DNA of 64,000 nucleotides from Dysidea avara (GCF_963678975.1 NC_089273.1:24880356-24944355); one strand, 5' to 3'. Positions 1 through 13,109 are shown, counted from the first letter of the stretch. Notes: a model not told the origin generated them from the letters alone. A program made the numbers and translations.

Positions 1-920
1 GATCAATACATATCTACCAAACAGGTACTGTAGTTAGTGCTTTAGTAGTTCCATTGGAGCAAAGTGAAGCCATCTCTCTACTGATCTGTGCAGTGAGATC
101 TGTGCAGTGATTGATATCAGAAAACTGTCACAAGAAGATGTCAACTTACTTGATGAACTAGCTCAAGATACACACCTGTGGCCATTACTTCTCTCCCTAG
201 TAAGAGGAGAACTGTCACATAATTTAAAATGGAAAAGTTTCACTTTTTCTGAAGCAATTAAAATTTTGCAAGCTAAATTACACGACAAGGGATTAGCAGC
301 TTTGACAAAAACAATAATAGAGGAGCTGTAGACATGCGATGCAGTTAATGTTTGTGTTGATGTGACATTGGAGTTGCTAAGTAACATTGTGTCAGACAGA
401 ATAAAAACATAAATATTATGGACTGGGATTATACAAACAGCAGTTTTACTCATTCTATGGAACATTAATGAACCTGAAGCAAGAGATAGTATTGATGAAC
501 TGTGGGTGTATGGCCTTGTCCAATTTACGGAGATGGCTGTACCTCCATAGAAAAGTACGCAATGATGTGTGGAGGTTCATACTGCCATCAGTCAATATAT
601 TCTAGAGTGTATGAGTACTGATGAAGTAATAACTTTGTCACCACGTGGTGCATTAGATGCTTCACAATCAATTGGTGATGAATTAATTCATATACAATTT
701 AAGAAATCATGACTTAACCTTGCTCTCTATTATAGATTATTTGAAGTATTTAAAAAGTGAGATGAAAATATTTTGCTACCTTTCTACATTAAACAGATTA
801 ACATGCACACAATAAGTTTTGAAGAAGAGAAAGATATGTTAAAAGCTAATAATTATTCTTATTAAGCTACAAGATGTTGCTCCCAACTGTGTTTATGAAA
901 GAGCTTCAAGAGATGGTCTG
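1..920 (+). pseudogene. Decayed NB-ARC receptor copy, 5' part outside window
   Basis: This is a broken relative of the receptor exon at 8218-10061, in the opposite orientation. Conceptual translation in shifting frames matches that protein from just after its third NB-ARC motif (STKQV, then LEQSEAISLL) through the LWPLLLSLVRG block (178-210) and the ILWTG block (413-427) to LLPFYIKQINMHTI (773-815). The longest open piece is 107-331, about 74 codons. At least one frameshift (near 30) and in-frame stops (329, 409, 548, 709, 865) rule out a product. The Walker A and B part would lie before position 1. Similarity fades after about 850 and is lost by about 920. No intron signals are seen, as in the single large exon of the intact gene. 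This is a tandem relative that has been lost, not a coding gene. Confidence 0.8.
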
Positions 921-2838
921 TAGTTTAGTGTTGTTTTTAACCAAGTAAATGTACATGTGTGCATTTTATTGACATACTACGTACTTTGAGCATTGCACAC
1001 GTATTCCCATCATTGCAACATACAATGTAATGTATCATTATTATGTTACAATTGATGATATTTAATATCATTGTGACACACTTTTCAGGTGTTTGCTGAA
1101 GTAGTAAGAATTGCAACAAAATAATTACCAACACGTCCATTTAACATGTTGCAAAAAATATGACTAGTACACTTGATCACAAAACTGCTGCTTAAATACA
1201 TAATAATCTGTATTAGTAAACCATCAACCTATTACCAGGGGCTAGTAGGCTTACAGCTACAACTAGGATCACCAACGAAGACATAGTTTTAATTTCAGAG
1301 GTGAGCACTGCAAATTATAGCACCAGTCACCAGATAAAAAGAAATATTTTTGATGGGGCCAGTGAAAACAGGTGACATAAATTTGCCTACTGTTATAATG
1401 TTTCATGAGTTATAATAATGTTTTGTGCCATCATGCTATAGTTTAAAAATTTCACAACATGTTAAACGCATGTAATTGACTATAATTATAATGAATGCAA
1501 AAATTCCTTTGTGGTACCTAGATATGACCTTGATTATGATGGGGTGTATTATAGTTTGTGCCCACATGCCTGTTCTTGCAGGCCTGGTCACTTTTTAATG
1601 GAGCCTGCACCAAATTATATGGCTTCACATCCAAATTGGTAGTTTCCAATAATCTCCACTTGATTTTCATTCCCTTAACTTGTATTAAATGTGTTTACAG
1701 CTTGAGTTTTATTTTGCTTTCTTCCACCTATATTAATTCTGTGCAGTAATTCTTTTACCTTTCACCTATTATGTGCCATATTGTGCTCAAGAATTATCTG
1801 GTTTTGTTCAGCATTAATTGTTCATTTCTAAGTGCAATGCTACAATTTAAAATTCACTTTAAAGAGACTGTTCTATTAGAGTATTTCGATCTGCACTTAC
1901 TCTTACCATGTATAGCATAGAGGCTAGCTCTATTACTTAACATGATTATGTGACTGTTCTATTAGGGTATCTCGATCTTTTGTGCAATGGTTATGTCCAA
2001 TTCACCTTTCATTCCAGCATTTTGCTTATTGGTTTTACTCATCCATGGAATATGCCGATATTTAGCCTGCGAAATCAACACATTCCTATTTACAGTACTT
2101 GAAAACTCATCACCTCCAGTTTAATAGAAGTAGCTTTTAACCTAAGACTTGATTTAGTGTTTTAAGACAAAAGGTAGGTGAAATTTATACAGTTCTACAT
2201 GTTTTGGATTTAGTCTCTTGGGTTTCAGTTCTATGCTCAAACTTTGTCATCTGCTACCCAAGCGTTTTTTTTGGCAAAGTATAGAAGCAGTATTTTAAGG
2301 TATTGTACTGTACTTGTTCAAAATAAGCTATAATACTAAATCCTCTATTTCCAAAACAGCCAACTCCTCCAATTATTTTGTTTTGTGATGCCGTAGTAGT
2401 CATGTAATATTAATAACCTTATCTCTAATTTAAAATCTATTTCCATACTTTTAAAGATAATACTGTTACAAGCCACTACAAGAAATTTTGGCAGTTTCAC
2501 AATAAGCTAGCTGTAAGAGATATAGAAGAATCAATTTTAGTGTAACAACAGTATCAGTGCCATAATCACCTGTAGAGAGTTAGAAGTCTTTCTGTAGAGA
2601 GTTCAGCTGCAACAAGTTATCCTGTAGAAAAGGCGGATTTTGGGGAGGGGTGTGCATGGATCCCCTCAAAACTTTAGTAGAATCTACAGAACAAGTACAA
2701 CTGCATCTTAAGCATGCATTGGCAATGAAAAGATGATAGCAAAAAAAGTAGAGCTAATCACATATAGGAATCAACAAGATAGAGGTCAAAATTGCATTAG
2801 AGATAAAACTGTTAAAAAGGTGCTATAATCAAAATACT
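921..2838. other. No gene recognised; scattered repeat traces
   Basis: No convincing coding region on either strand. It holds two copies of the recurrent motif TGTTCTATTAGAGTAT (about 1869 and 1953) and a remnant of the 31-bp satellite in reverse orientation (about 2570-2630). Confidence 0.5.
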
Positions 2839-2843
2839 CTAAT

Positions 2844-3431
2844 CAGTGGCGGATCCAGGATGGGGCATTTGGGGCAAATGCCCCCCCCCCCCCCTTCAAG
2901 AAATTGCATACAAGATCGATATACTCTAATAGAGCAGTCAATTACTCTAATAAAGCAGTCACAATGTTCATGAGGCAGTGTAGCTTACCTATGAAGCTAC
3001 AAATAGGATTTTATTTTACATAACAGACGTGATATAGTACACTGTTAAAATGAAGAGTAACCACAACTCTCAAGGAGTTCCCAGTGTAGGGAGGATTTAA
3101 CACCCCTGGAGAGTAACCATTACTCTAAAGGAGTAACTGGGGAGTAACACATGCTCTGAAGGTGGTGTCACTTACTCTTCAGAGTAATGGTTATTCTCTT
3201 CAGAGCGTTGGTTACTCTCCATGGGGTGTTAAATCCTCCCTACACTGGGAACTCTTCAGAGTGGTGGTTACTCTTTATTTCTAACAGTGTAGGTAAGGAT
3301 AAGTAGCTATTATTGTTGTGACCTTTTTTTTTTTTTTTTTGGTCTTCAACTGGTTTTCAGCAAGTTTTTTTGGTCTTCAACTGTTTTTCAGAAAGGTTCC
3401 CCCCTCTTTCGAAACTCTGGATCCGCCCCTG
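2844..3431. mobile_element. TIR element (CAGNGGCGGATCCAG family), copy 1
   Basis: The element starts CAGTGGCGGATCCAG and ends CTGGATCCGCCCCTG, which are inverted repeats. It is flanked by a 5-bp duplication CTAAT (2839-2843 and 3432-3436). Inside are a C-tract (2881-2894), a T-tract (3325-3342) and a duplicated TTTTTTGGTCTTCAACTG piece. There is no coding sequence, so it is non-autonomous. A second copy at 22499-22794 also has a 5-bp duplication. CAG ends fit hAT-like elements, but the superfamily is not settled. Another MITE is nested in it at 3040-3289. Confidence 0.8.
3040..3289. mobile_element. Foldback MITE nested in the preceding element
   Basis: A nearly palindromic element with ends CACTGTTA and TAACAGTG, flanked by TA on both sides (3038-3039, 3290-3291). 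The arms share AGAGTAACCAC near the tips and a long inner stretch reading AGGAGGATTTAACACCCC or its complement. It is about 250 bp with no coding potential. The TA duplication fits the Tc1/mariner superfamily. It is younger than its host element. Confidence 0.8.
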
Positions 3432-3436
3432 CTAAT

Positions 3437-4489
3437 AGACAGTTAATTACCTAATACAACATTCATCATCAAAACTATAATGAGCACAGACCAGTAGCTA
3501 CAGGCTGAAATTGAACACCCCTTCTTTTTGTCAATGACCTGTACACTGCTTTTCACCATTTTTCCAAACATCCTGTCATACCAGTGCTTTAAAGATAGAA
3601 GTTTATGTACCATGAAACAATTCTTGAAAGACTATTCTGAGAAACTAAAGTGTATTAATTTCATTTGTAGCTACAAACTTGATACTTTATGTTGAAACAC
3701 CAGCTTTCATTTGCATTAATTCTTAATTCTTGTGAAGTTTTAAGCATCTATATAAATAAACAGGGCTACAGTCACTAGGGGCTGCACCCTTACTTGATAA
3801 AGCTCCACACAGTTCCTATTTCAGAACAAGCTAAAATGTGACCACTGTATTGCACTGTGATCTAACCACTGACCCTTCTATTGTATATTGCAGCTGAAAG
3901 TACACAATAGGTGTACACATGCATAAAGTTCTTTATCAACATAAATGATGAAAGTACATTATTCCTATTTTCAAAACAAAAATTAATGCTTTACAATATC
4001 CACAGTTTAAATCAGAAAGTTGCATCCATGCATAGGTAATAAATGCCTTTTCCTGATAATGAATTCCATAGCTAAATTCCATCTTTTAGTGAAATTTAGC
4101 TTTGAACTCAACCTATACTGCATGCAGCATTTTTGCTGCGCCCTTCATATGATAGCTATAGTACTACCAGTCTACCACTGCTAAAAGAATAATGTCTCCT
4201 AGTTAAAGTAGCTCACAATGTCAATGCTTACTTAGTATCACAGAAAGTTAAACTTGCAAAATTTTCTTGTGGTGGTATGCCCTCAGACCATTCTAGATAG
4301 ACCATGATTTGCATGCTGAGTGTGCTTCTCACACTGTACCATAGCTATCTAGTTGTATCAAACTATTAACCAGTTGCCACTTTTCTTTGCCCTCACCATA
4401 TATCTGACCTTCCCCTAGTTTAGCACCCTACTCTCCCTGGGAAATCTTAGATCCACCCTTTCTGAAGAGAGTTCAGCTACAATTTGGCC
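3437..4489. other. No gene recognised
   Basis: AT-rich sequence with frequent stops in all frames. I see no splice-bounded exon and no recognisable mobile element. Confidence 0.45.
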
Positions 4490-4745
4490 TGTGTCAAATA
4501 TGCCAGCCTAATAAAAGCATTATAGGCTGGAGTGCTATGTCCTAGCAAATTAGATGGATATTTCAAACTATAGAGCTTAATTGCATGTCATTGAAAATAG
4601 GTCTATACTTCCTAATAGAGCTGCAGTCAGTGGAAACTGCAAACTGCAATAGAGCACTCAAATGCATTGTACATAGCTCCTTAGATCGGCAATCTCTCAT
4701 AGAACAGTCACTTTGAAGCCAATATAATTGTAGTGTAATAGAGAA
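4490..4745 (-). repeat. Interspersed repeat Z (inverse of 18660-18960)
   Basis: Matches 18660-18960 in reverse complement. Shared pieces include the GGCTGGAGTGCTATG block, CAGTGGAAACTGCAAACTGC and AATAGAGCACTC. It is non-coding. It also carries the AATAGAACAGTC type of motif found in many other elements here. Confidence 0.55.
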
Positions 4746-4814
4746 TTCAATGATTGAAATGTTCCAAGATAATTGTAAGAAATGCTGTTAACCTACAGCT
4801 GTAGGAGCATAACG

Positions 4815-5050
4815 GTCTGAACTCAAATTGCACTGCCTGCCTGCCTAACCACATTCGCAAGGTTTGAGACTAAATGAAGCAGCGTATGGCCAGTTGTGTC
4901 ACATGGTTGCGCCATTTCAAAATTTAATGTGTCTTGAGATTTCCTCTGCCGAACGGTTGGTATTCAGAAATTTGACATGTACATGAGATTATCTTAGTCA
5001 AGGACAGATGGCGTACAATTAGCTTTTCTATACTTATGAGATTTTCTGGA
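4815..5050. repeat. Fragments of repeat W and of the ~85-bp tandem repeat
   Basis: 4836-4910 (CTGCCTGCCTGCCTAACCAC, then AGCAGCGTATGGCC) matches parts of the repeat at 29270-29700 and 21240-21700. 4962-5045 is a single unit of the tandem repeat at 6335-6625 (AGAAATTTGACATGTACATG). Confidence 0.5.
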
Positions 5051-5709
5051 GAAAACCATCATAAATGTGATGAAAGCGTACAAAAAAACAGTATGTGAAT
5101 CTTCAGACACACATGCAACCACATAAGGATGCACACAGTAGATCCATTGTGGGCATGACAAGGAAAAACAATGTTATATACATACATAAAAAACAACAAA
5201 ACAAACAAAGGACTCTACAAATAAAACACTGCAAGTCAGGGTTGATGGTCCATTCTTTACTGTTCCTACCAAAACAATACTCTGAGATGCAGAGATTGAT
5301 GTTCTGGCTATTTCATTCAATAGGTCTCTAAGAGGCTTTTGAAATTGGAAATTACATCATTAATTCCTTTGATTGAAACAGGTTTGTAGTGACCCAAAAC
5401 TCTGACTTACACAGTAGTATAGTAGTTCGAGATGTTTAAACGATCCAACTCAGCAAGTAGTTGTAAATATTCTGATTTCTGTTGATTCAATATGTTGTCT
5501 TGAATCAGGAAGACAGATTAACTCTATAATACCCATCAATGGAGAAATTGAATTGTATATAACAATGTTAGAGTGATAAGGTTTGACCATCAAAGTGACA
5601 AAGGTATGGTTTCCTGTGGTAATTCAATAAAGCAAAGTGCCTGTAAGTCAGCATAGATACTGACATCTTAGCAATCAGCAAAAAGGGCTGTCAACTTTAA
5701 GGCCATAAT

Positions 5710-6153
5710 GTGCAATATTTGATTATGATGTTAAGTATACCTTTGTTGAGATATTGCCACTGGACAACCACCCAGAGTACGGGCCGTAGTTGGTCTGTTG
5801 GAGTCACGCAAGGTACACTTTGCATTACATTCTGTGTGCAGGTTGACTACAGTGGGCAATGTGTCAGAGGAAGCCTTCAACAAACAGGAGAGCTTCCCAG
5901 GGTGAATCCACCTAAGAACTTGTTCCATGTTCCGCAAGAAGACTCCAACCTTGCTGAATCTATGTTGTACACTGAGATGATTGAAGTGAGTTTCACAACA
6001 GCCTTTGTTAGTTGCATGGACTTTATCTGCTTTATATTAAGGACCATGCTAATGGCATGTTTCCTGCAGCAGACAGGATGGAATAGTCTTGAGTGTGAAA
6101 CTGTAGAAAATCTTTACCAAGTTGGAAACGCAAACCCAGTTCCTGCAGTCTAG
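5710..6153 (+). other. Open frame of 147 codons, function unknown
   Basis: One frame stays open for 147 codons in an AT-rich setting, which is longer than expected by chance, and a 68-codon frame lies opposite it. The translation has several cysteines and a hydrophobic stretch in its C-terminal third (FVSCMDFICFILRTMLMACF). I recognise no domain. Another frame has peptide-like pieces too (EILPLDNHPEYGP before a stop at about 5785), so this may be a frameshifted remnant of an older coding sequence, perhaps from a transposable element. No clear start context or splice sites were found. It is not a confident gene. Confidence 0.2.
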
Positions 6154-6334
6154 AGGGTGAAGCACAAATTCATGAAAGTAAACTGAGTTTTGCTTCCTTA
6201 GATACATGAAAACACTAGGGCAGTAAATACCACGGTAACATATATAAAATCACCCAGGTGGAGCTGTAACCACTTCTTATTAATAAGATAATGTGTAACT
6301 GTTGACTCACAACTTCTTGAAACCTCAGTGATGT

Positions 6335-6625
6335 GATTCTAGTCAAGGACACATGGCATGCAGATAGCTTTTCGGTACCATTCAGAAATTTGATATTAAC
6401 ATGAGATTTCTAGTTGAGGACATATGACATGCAGTAATTACAGTTAGCTTTCCCGTACTGTTTAGAAATTTAGCATGTACATGAGATTTTCTTAGCCGAG
6501 GACATAATTATTACATGATTTTTCTATACTGTTCAGAAATAATTTGACATGTACATGAGGTTTCCCTAGTCAAGGATGCATGGCAATGATGGCATGCAGT
6601 TAGCTTTCCTGTACTATTTGACATC
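6335..6625. repeat. Short tandem array, unit about 75-90 bp
   Basis: About three and a half imperfect units. Each carries CAGAAATTTGACATGTACATG, then GAGATTTTCTTAGTCAAGGACA, then GGCATGCAGTTAGCTTTCC. Units vary in length through small insertions. One more unit lies 1.3 kb upstream at 4962-5045. Confidence 0.65.
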
Positions 6626-8202
6626 ATTTTCATAGTCATAGTCCAGAACACAGGACAATGGCATTTTTTTCAGCAAAGACTAACTGATTGATTGGACACT
6701 CTAAATAAGATGATGTACAATCACTCCTACAAAAATTACAATGAGTGTTTTTTGCTGACATGATATTAATTGATAGTAAAATGGATTACTTGTAAGAATA
6801 ATTGTAATATCTTAGACTCATCAGAAGTTCAAAAGTCACAAGCTTCTTCAAGGGGTTGGTGGATTTGGCTATAGAAGAGCAAACATTTAAACAGATCATT
6901 AAAAAGATTTTCTCTGAGGTAGATTTCTGATAATTTGCTATATATATAATAATAGCTAGTACAGCCCTGGTCTTACTATTCAATGTATGAGTTGATATGC
7001 ATCATATACTTTATTGTACTGTACATGTGCATGTACGTACATATGACCTATATAATGATACTGAAAGGAAATGTCACGAAGTGTTGGACATGTTATAGGT
7101 CATGGATCATCTCACCTATCCAGTAGTTGACATTTAGCCCCATCCTTCTGCAGATAGTCCATATATAGGAAATCACACCTATCCACCACTGGATGACACA
7201 CAAGGAAATGTGACAATTTATTTCCACTCACAATCCTACACTAATCCAATAGTAAGATAGGACAATTTTGGTCTAGTAAATTTGTTCCGCTCCAATATCC
7301 CAGGCTTGGAAGTATTGTACATAATATAGGTCCATCTCATACTTTTCTTGTGATTCCTCTCCAGGATGGTGTGTGATCATTGTGGGCACAGACTTTTTGG
7401 TTGCTTACAACTAAATTCTACTGGTCCAGCAAGTGTCACTTTGTGCATGTGCTGGGGTGGAAGGCAAGAACAGCTGGAATAATGTAGTTAGCTAGCTACC
7501 TGATGATCTGTAAGGCTTTAACTTGTGTATACCAATTGAACCTTCCATGCAAATGTCTCTTTATTTGTAGACATTTTATACTAAATGTAAAAATAATGAC
7601 CAACATCACAATCACTTGGTTATCACAAAACTATAATGAAATTAATGGACACACAAAAAATTTAATGAAATTTTATAAATTTGGGGAAGTAATTAATATT
7701 GAATTATTGAATTTTCTAGCCAGGCTTTCTGTCTGATATTCAGGAATCTGCATTTATGTAGCTGGCATTAATAGCTAGTATTGGGATGACCTTTACTGTT
7801 TCAGAATACAATCATACTGCACACAAAAAGGGGAAGTAACTGACTGGTGTACAGGGTGATCAGCAGTCATGGGCAGCATTTTCAGTAGGGTAGTCGGCCT
7901 TGCTGCATGTGTTGAAATCTAGAAAATCCATCATTAACATTAAAGTAAGACATATAGTAATTATGTTGTGCAGCAAAGAAAACAGGCACCAGTAACACGG
8001 AGCTTCCACTTATGCATTCAGCTACAAAACTCTGAGAATCATAGGCATAGCTACATACATTGGAATGGTTTTCATTTATTCCTTACTACATCTCCTGAAT
8101 TTCATTTTAGCAAAGGTAGAAGAACACACTTTAATTCCTTAAGGGTTTATAAACATATAGTATAATAATAACTGTTTGTCAAACTGCATCAATTAAAACT
8201 TA
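6626..8202. other. No gene recognised
   Basis: Short open frames only (for example 7503-7736 on +) with AT-driven composition and no recognisable motif. This is intergenic space downstream of the receptor's last exon. Confidence 0.4.
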
Positions 8203-8208
8203 TTTAAT
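8203..8208 (-). promoter_or_regulatory. Possible polyadenylation signal ATTAAA
   Basis: The minus strand reads ATTAAA about 10 nt after the receptor stop codon. It is the common variant signal, but it lies unusually close to the stop and is AT-rich by background. Confidence 0.25.
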
Positions 8209-8217
8209 AACGTGTGT

Positions 8218-10061
8218 TTATGCAAAGTTATGAGAAATTTCTTGACGCTTCCTGTAGTAATTAGTCACCACTTCTTCCAATTGTTTATCAAATTTTCCAG
8301 ACCGGTAGTGATTATATGCTAGTTCTATATGATATGATCCTGCCTGTAGTGAAGTAGTGATGTTTTGAAATTGTTGTATTTGTAGCTTGGTAATTGGAAT
8401 ACTCATTAAAGTGATGTAATGATAATGATATGTCAAGTTCAACAAATGTTCACACCCAGTCACAACCTTATGTAGCACATTTCTATCACAGAATGGTATA
8501 ATCTCCTTTATCCTGGTAGCTGCTTTCTGTGCTATTGTTCCAACAGGATTTTCCAAACTATGCTTTTCTAAAGTTTGGATTAAGTTGTCATAGTTTCTAT
8601 GAGTAAGACACTGCTGAACATGTTGATTTAACTTTCTGTTCAATTTGTGAGCATTTCGTAATTCTTTGTTACAGTCACTAATAAATGACTCAAGTTTTTC
8701 ATACAATAATGGTAAAAAATCTGTATTTCTAGCTGAGGTACTTAGATCCTTCCGTATTTTCTGCAGTATTACCATCACATTGTGTGGATCAGTTATAGCA
8801 TATGAGTTGATTCGTTTAAGATAAAATGGTACTAAACTATATTCTATCTCAATTAATTTGTATGTCAAATAATTTCTAGCAGATAGTGTTGCTACAGATT
8901 GTACTCCACAACATCTCATAAACTGTTGTCTAAGTTCTTCACAAACTAATTCACCAGTACCTAACCCACAAAATGGTGATAAAAGAAGTGTATCTATACT
9001 CTTGATGCATTCCATCATGTATTGACTAATGACAGCATGAACCTCTACACATGTTTGAGTGTTCCTATGTGGAGGTATTGTAATTTCAATAAAATGGACA
9101 AGGCCATTGGTCCATAGTTTATCAACAATATCACTTGCTTCCAATTCATCAACTTTCCATAAATGGTGTAGTACTGCTGTTTGCAAAGAAGAACCAATTC
9201 CAGTCCATAATATTAATGACTTCATTTTATCTGAAACTGACTTTGTTAGCAACTGCAAGGTCACATTAATACAAGCTTTTACTGCATATTTACGGCTTCT
9301 GTCAATGTTATTCCTGTCAAATGCTGTGAGACCATTATTATGTAATTTAGCTTGTACATTGTGAATGGCTTCATTTCTTGTAAAATTGCGTCTCTTCAGA
9401 TTGTGAGACAAATGTCCTCTAATAAGGGAAAGAAGCAGTGGCCACAGGTGGACATCTTGAGCTAATTCAACAAGTAAGGTCACATCCTTTTGTAACAGTT
9501 GATTGACATCAATCACTCCACAAGTCAATAGAGCAATAGCTTCACTTTGCTCCATATGACCTACACTAACTACCTGTTTGGTAGGTATGTCTTGGTCAAT
9601 GTCATTCATCCTGGTAGTGAGGACTATTTTACAGTTACTAAATGCCTTCACTATTGGCTCAGCATCTTCAACATGCCACACATCATCAATAATGACAAGA
9701 AGATTACGACAATAATGACTTGTAAGTTGATTGATTTGTTGTTCAATGACATTAACATCACATTGTTCATCACTTAATAAATTATATAACCCTTTTAACT
9801 TCATACTGGGATCAGTAGCTTGTGGTCCAAGTTCTATAAACACAACACCATCTTTGAATTGTTCCTTTATCACAGGATGATGACATAAAGCAGTGACAAT
9901 AGAAGTCTTCCCAAATCCACCAGCTCCAGTAACTGTTAAACTTGTTCCATAACTATTAGGGTCAATGGTGGACTGACATAATTTAGTGACCATCTCATCT
10001 AGGAGCTGTTGACGACACACATAGTTGGGTGGTAGTGGTGGAGGTGGTGGACACTTTATTC
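8218..10061 (-). CDS. NB-ARC ATPase exon and C-terminus of NLR-like receptor
   Basis: Last exon, about 613 codons, open from a phase-1 acceptor (TTCACTACAG before 10061) to TAA at 8220-8218. The frame stays open to 10110, but that extension lies behind the acceptor. It begins with a proline run (PPPPPLPP) and VCRQQLLDEM, typical of the lead-in to NB-ARC. Numbered from the first Met of the open frame, Walker A is GAGGFGKT (62-69), Walker B is LLVIIDDVW (137-145), the sensor-like KIVLTTR is 161-167, and the GLPLA-equivalent HLWPLLLSLIRG is 221-232. These match the NB-ARC class (APAF1, CED-4, plant R proteins) better than NACHT. The following ~390 residues look helical and carry no leucine-rich repeat or WD40 signature; the ligand-sensing role usual there is inference. 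Close relatives are the broken copy at 1-920 and the truncated copy at 50397-51115. Confidence 0.85.
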
Positions 10062-10110
10062 CTGTAGTGAACGAGACATTTAGAGATATGTGAGTATGTG
10101 TGTTACACAC

Positions 10111-11630
10111 ATACAGTTACAAATTATAATATAATCACAGTAATAGTATTGTAGAAATTAATGTTGTATTGATCAGGCACCGATGGCCATCACAAAGTTA
10201 CATCATAGAAGTTAGTAGAAATACTTAAAATAGTAAGAAAGAAGTGGTAACATAGCACCACGTACAAAGATCATTGGTTACAGCTGCCTCACAGCCTATA
10301 AACCACCCACAAAACATTAATTTTATTTATTTATTTATTCAGTTTTAAATTTTATTTGTTAGAACTATGCCATGTGTTCATTCCTATAGCTTTTTGTAGT
10401 AGTGTTATTGCAAGTGTATCATAACTTGTATGACATTGCATGAGTGCCATAGCATGCATGTTGCTGGATGCTTTGTGTCTGCTTTATGAGTATGATCTGT
10501 TCAATCCCACAAACACAATACTATGAATTACATCATTAAGACATTAATACTTGATTCTGCTCGCAGGAATTCCCAGTTGTTTGCTTGTTTTTTTTTTATT
10601 ACATCCTACCAGGAAACGCAGTCTCATGCTAATTCTCAACTGTTTCATAAATGACAAGTTCACTGCAGATTGTGCTCGCATATAAATATGTTATTTCCAG
10701 CTACCTATATTCTGCATGTATGGTCAGCAACTGTGTTTTTGGGTTAGATGGATGACTTCACTTTCTGCTCTTTGCGTTGCTAATTTACTGCTGCTACATG
10801 GCCTTTGCAATACATTTTCTTGCCATGATACGTGTTTGATCTACTTTGAGCTATTAAATTTTAATCATTTTTTATTCCACATAAATCACATGCTGCTGCA
10901 ACAAACACCATTTTATGACTGTTACATGTTCCTAGTATGCATAATTTCACCGTGTACCCCTCCTTCCTATTACTAAGGCTTAAATCACAAGTATTTGTCC
11001 ATTGGGTATACGTGTTCTTCTCTTTCCATATGTGTGTGTGATACCAACTAATATGGTAGTATTGCTATAACAGGGTGATAGGGAACTGAGGAAATTTGGG
11101 GAGAATTTGGGCAGATGAAGTGCTAATTATCTGTGCATGGCAAAACCTTTGTAAATTTAACTTATGTGATATTCAGTGGTTTCTGCTATTATGTTGTGTT
11201 GCTTATTATGTTGTGTTGCTATGCACACACTATGCATTGTTACAATCTTGTGGTAGACTACAATCAATCCAGTCACGCTATCTAAATTAAAGCACTGAAG
11301 GAAGTCATTACTGCAAATCAACATTCACACAGTAGTGGAGAAACAAATGGGGGAGAAGGTACAGTGGAAAGAATAATGGAGAATTTACAACAGAAGCATA
11401 CTCCGCTATGCTGAAGTGAGATCAAATAGTGAAGAAATCAAATCTGTAACAGGTTTCTATAAAATAAGTGTGACCTACAGGCATCATATTTTAATTAGAT
11501 GTAACCTCATTGGTGTGTTATGGTACCATACCCTCTTTGTCATATTGTGTGGTATATGATTATTAACATTTCATTTGTTTCAGTATGTTGTCATACACTA
11601 TGGTAGTACTGCATAGTAGGAAATATGGAT
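10111..11630. other. Intron sequence, no exon or element recognised
   Basis: Part of the 10.6 kb intron before the NB-ARC exon. Short open frames only, and TATTTATTTATT-like low complexity near 10320. Confidence 0.4.
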
Positions 11631-11639
11631 GTTTGAAGT

Positions 11640-12300
11640 TTCATACTAAAAATATTGTCCAAAACATTTTCTTCTTGGTAGTATTGCTTAGACATAGCCA
11701 AGCACATAAATGTCCTCAGTGCAATGCCGAATCCTTCTAACTGTATCCTTAACCATAGTCAATTGGTTAAAGGCATTGGCCAGTTAGATAGTCAGTCATT
11801 TAGTAGAAAATTACATGTTTAGCAGCACATCAAAAGGATTTTTGAATTTCTGTTATACTGCAAATAAACTTCATGAATAATAATGATAAAAAAATTATTA
11901 TCTGATGGTTTCAGAACTATTCCTGATTTGTTTTCCCACCTACGTATTATTCTCTGAGGTCTCTATCATACAGTACAGTACATCATACTGTATATAAGGG
12001 AACACGAAGGTTTGGGTTTTCTGGCCAAAAACATCACCCTAAAACCAACCTAACAATACCTACATGTCTCCTTGGTAGTATTGGTTAGGTACAACCAATT
12101 CCAAAAGTGCTTTCAGTATGACCTAAAACGCTTCCGAAAGTTGCTACAAAATTTTAAAAGAGGAATTTTCTACTGACTGATTGACTGCTTGACTGATGTC
12201 TTCAGAAAAGTGTAACTTGATAGTGGCTAAGGCTGCAAGCTTGATTTCTTCACTGTTTGATGTTGCTTCAGCCAGACAGGTATCTTTGGGCATACCACAG
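11640..12300 (-). repeat. Interspersed repeat Y, one partial and one fuller copy
   Basis: The reverse complement of 11940-12200 matches 20120-20310: GTAGCA, CGGAA.CGTTT, AGGTCA, CTGAA, then CC.AACCTTC and the TACAGTA/TACTGTA stretch. 11640-11830 is a second, more diverged copy (GCAATACTACCAAGAAG on the minus strand). 30640-30720 is a short third piece. Non-coding. Confidence 0.55.
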
Positions 12301-12670
12301 TATATACAATGCATACATTGTGGAGTTACCTGTGTCATTGTTTGTGTCCTATCTATCTTTGCTGACAATGAAAGGTGTCAATTCGTTGTAGCGCCACATG
12401 ATGGCTTCCCTATGTTTGACGGGAATCATCCGAGTTATCCATTGTGGTTAGATTGATTGCAGAGGTCCTTCTAGTGTTCTTCATTTGTAATACTATGTAG
12501 CGGGTTGAGCATAGCTTAAAACAAAGCATGATGGCCACTTTGTATTTCAGTAATTGATAGTCGGGGCACATGTTTAGATGAAAAACAGCAAGCCTGACAT
12601 TATTCTAATGTGCCATTGGTGGGTTCACCAGTCATAATAATGATACAAAAGTTAACAAACAAATATATGG

Positions 12671-12890
12671 AAGAATTTAGAATTAAGTGCGATTAGGGAT
12701 CATAGAAATAAAAAAGTGGTGAAACAAGGAAGGTCACTTATACCTGAAGATATACCAGTGGATATAATCCCTAATTCAGTCATGGATATAGGAATTAATG
12801 TCCACTGGTATATCTTCAGGTATAGATGACCTCCCTTGTTTCTCTACTTTTTATTTCTAATTGAACTTCAAATTCTTAATTTGTCCTTAT
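12671..12890. repeat. Foldback (palindromic) MITE
   Basis: Left arm reads AACAAGGAAGGTCA, then ATACCTGAAGATATACCAGTGG. The right arm is its reverse complement, CCACTGGTATATCTTCAGGTAT, then GACCTCCCTTGTT. Arms are about 100 bp with a short centre near 12785. No open frame. Outer ends diverge, so target duplication is unclear. Confidence 0.75.
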
Positions 12891-13109
12891 ACTTCTTTGT
12901 ATTGGAACACCCTGTGATGGTATAATGTACAGTATGGTCAGCTTGATACCTCTGAACTGCATAATTAGTGGTTGAAGGTGGTGCACTATTGTGTTACAAG
13001 CAGTTGTAAAACAGTTTACAACTGATTTGTAATGCTAGTGACAACCTCTGCCCATGTGTCTGTTTGTTATATACCAACTATGTAACACACACATGCATGA
13101 ATACATGTA

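Noticed and set aside
10062..10110. N-terminal extension MCNTHTHISLNVSFTT of the NB-ARC frame
   Set aside because: It lies before a good acceptor (TTCACTACAG) whose phase fits the upstream exons, so it is most likely intron sequence.
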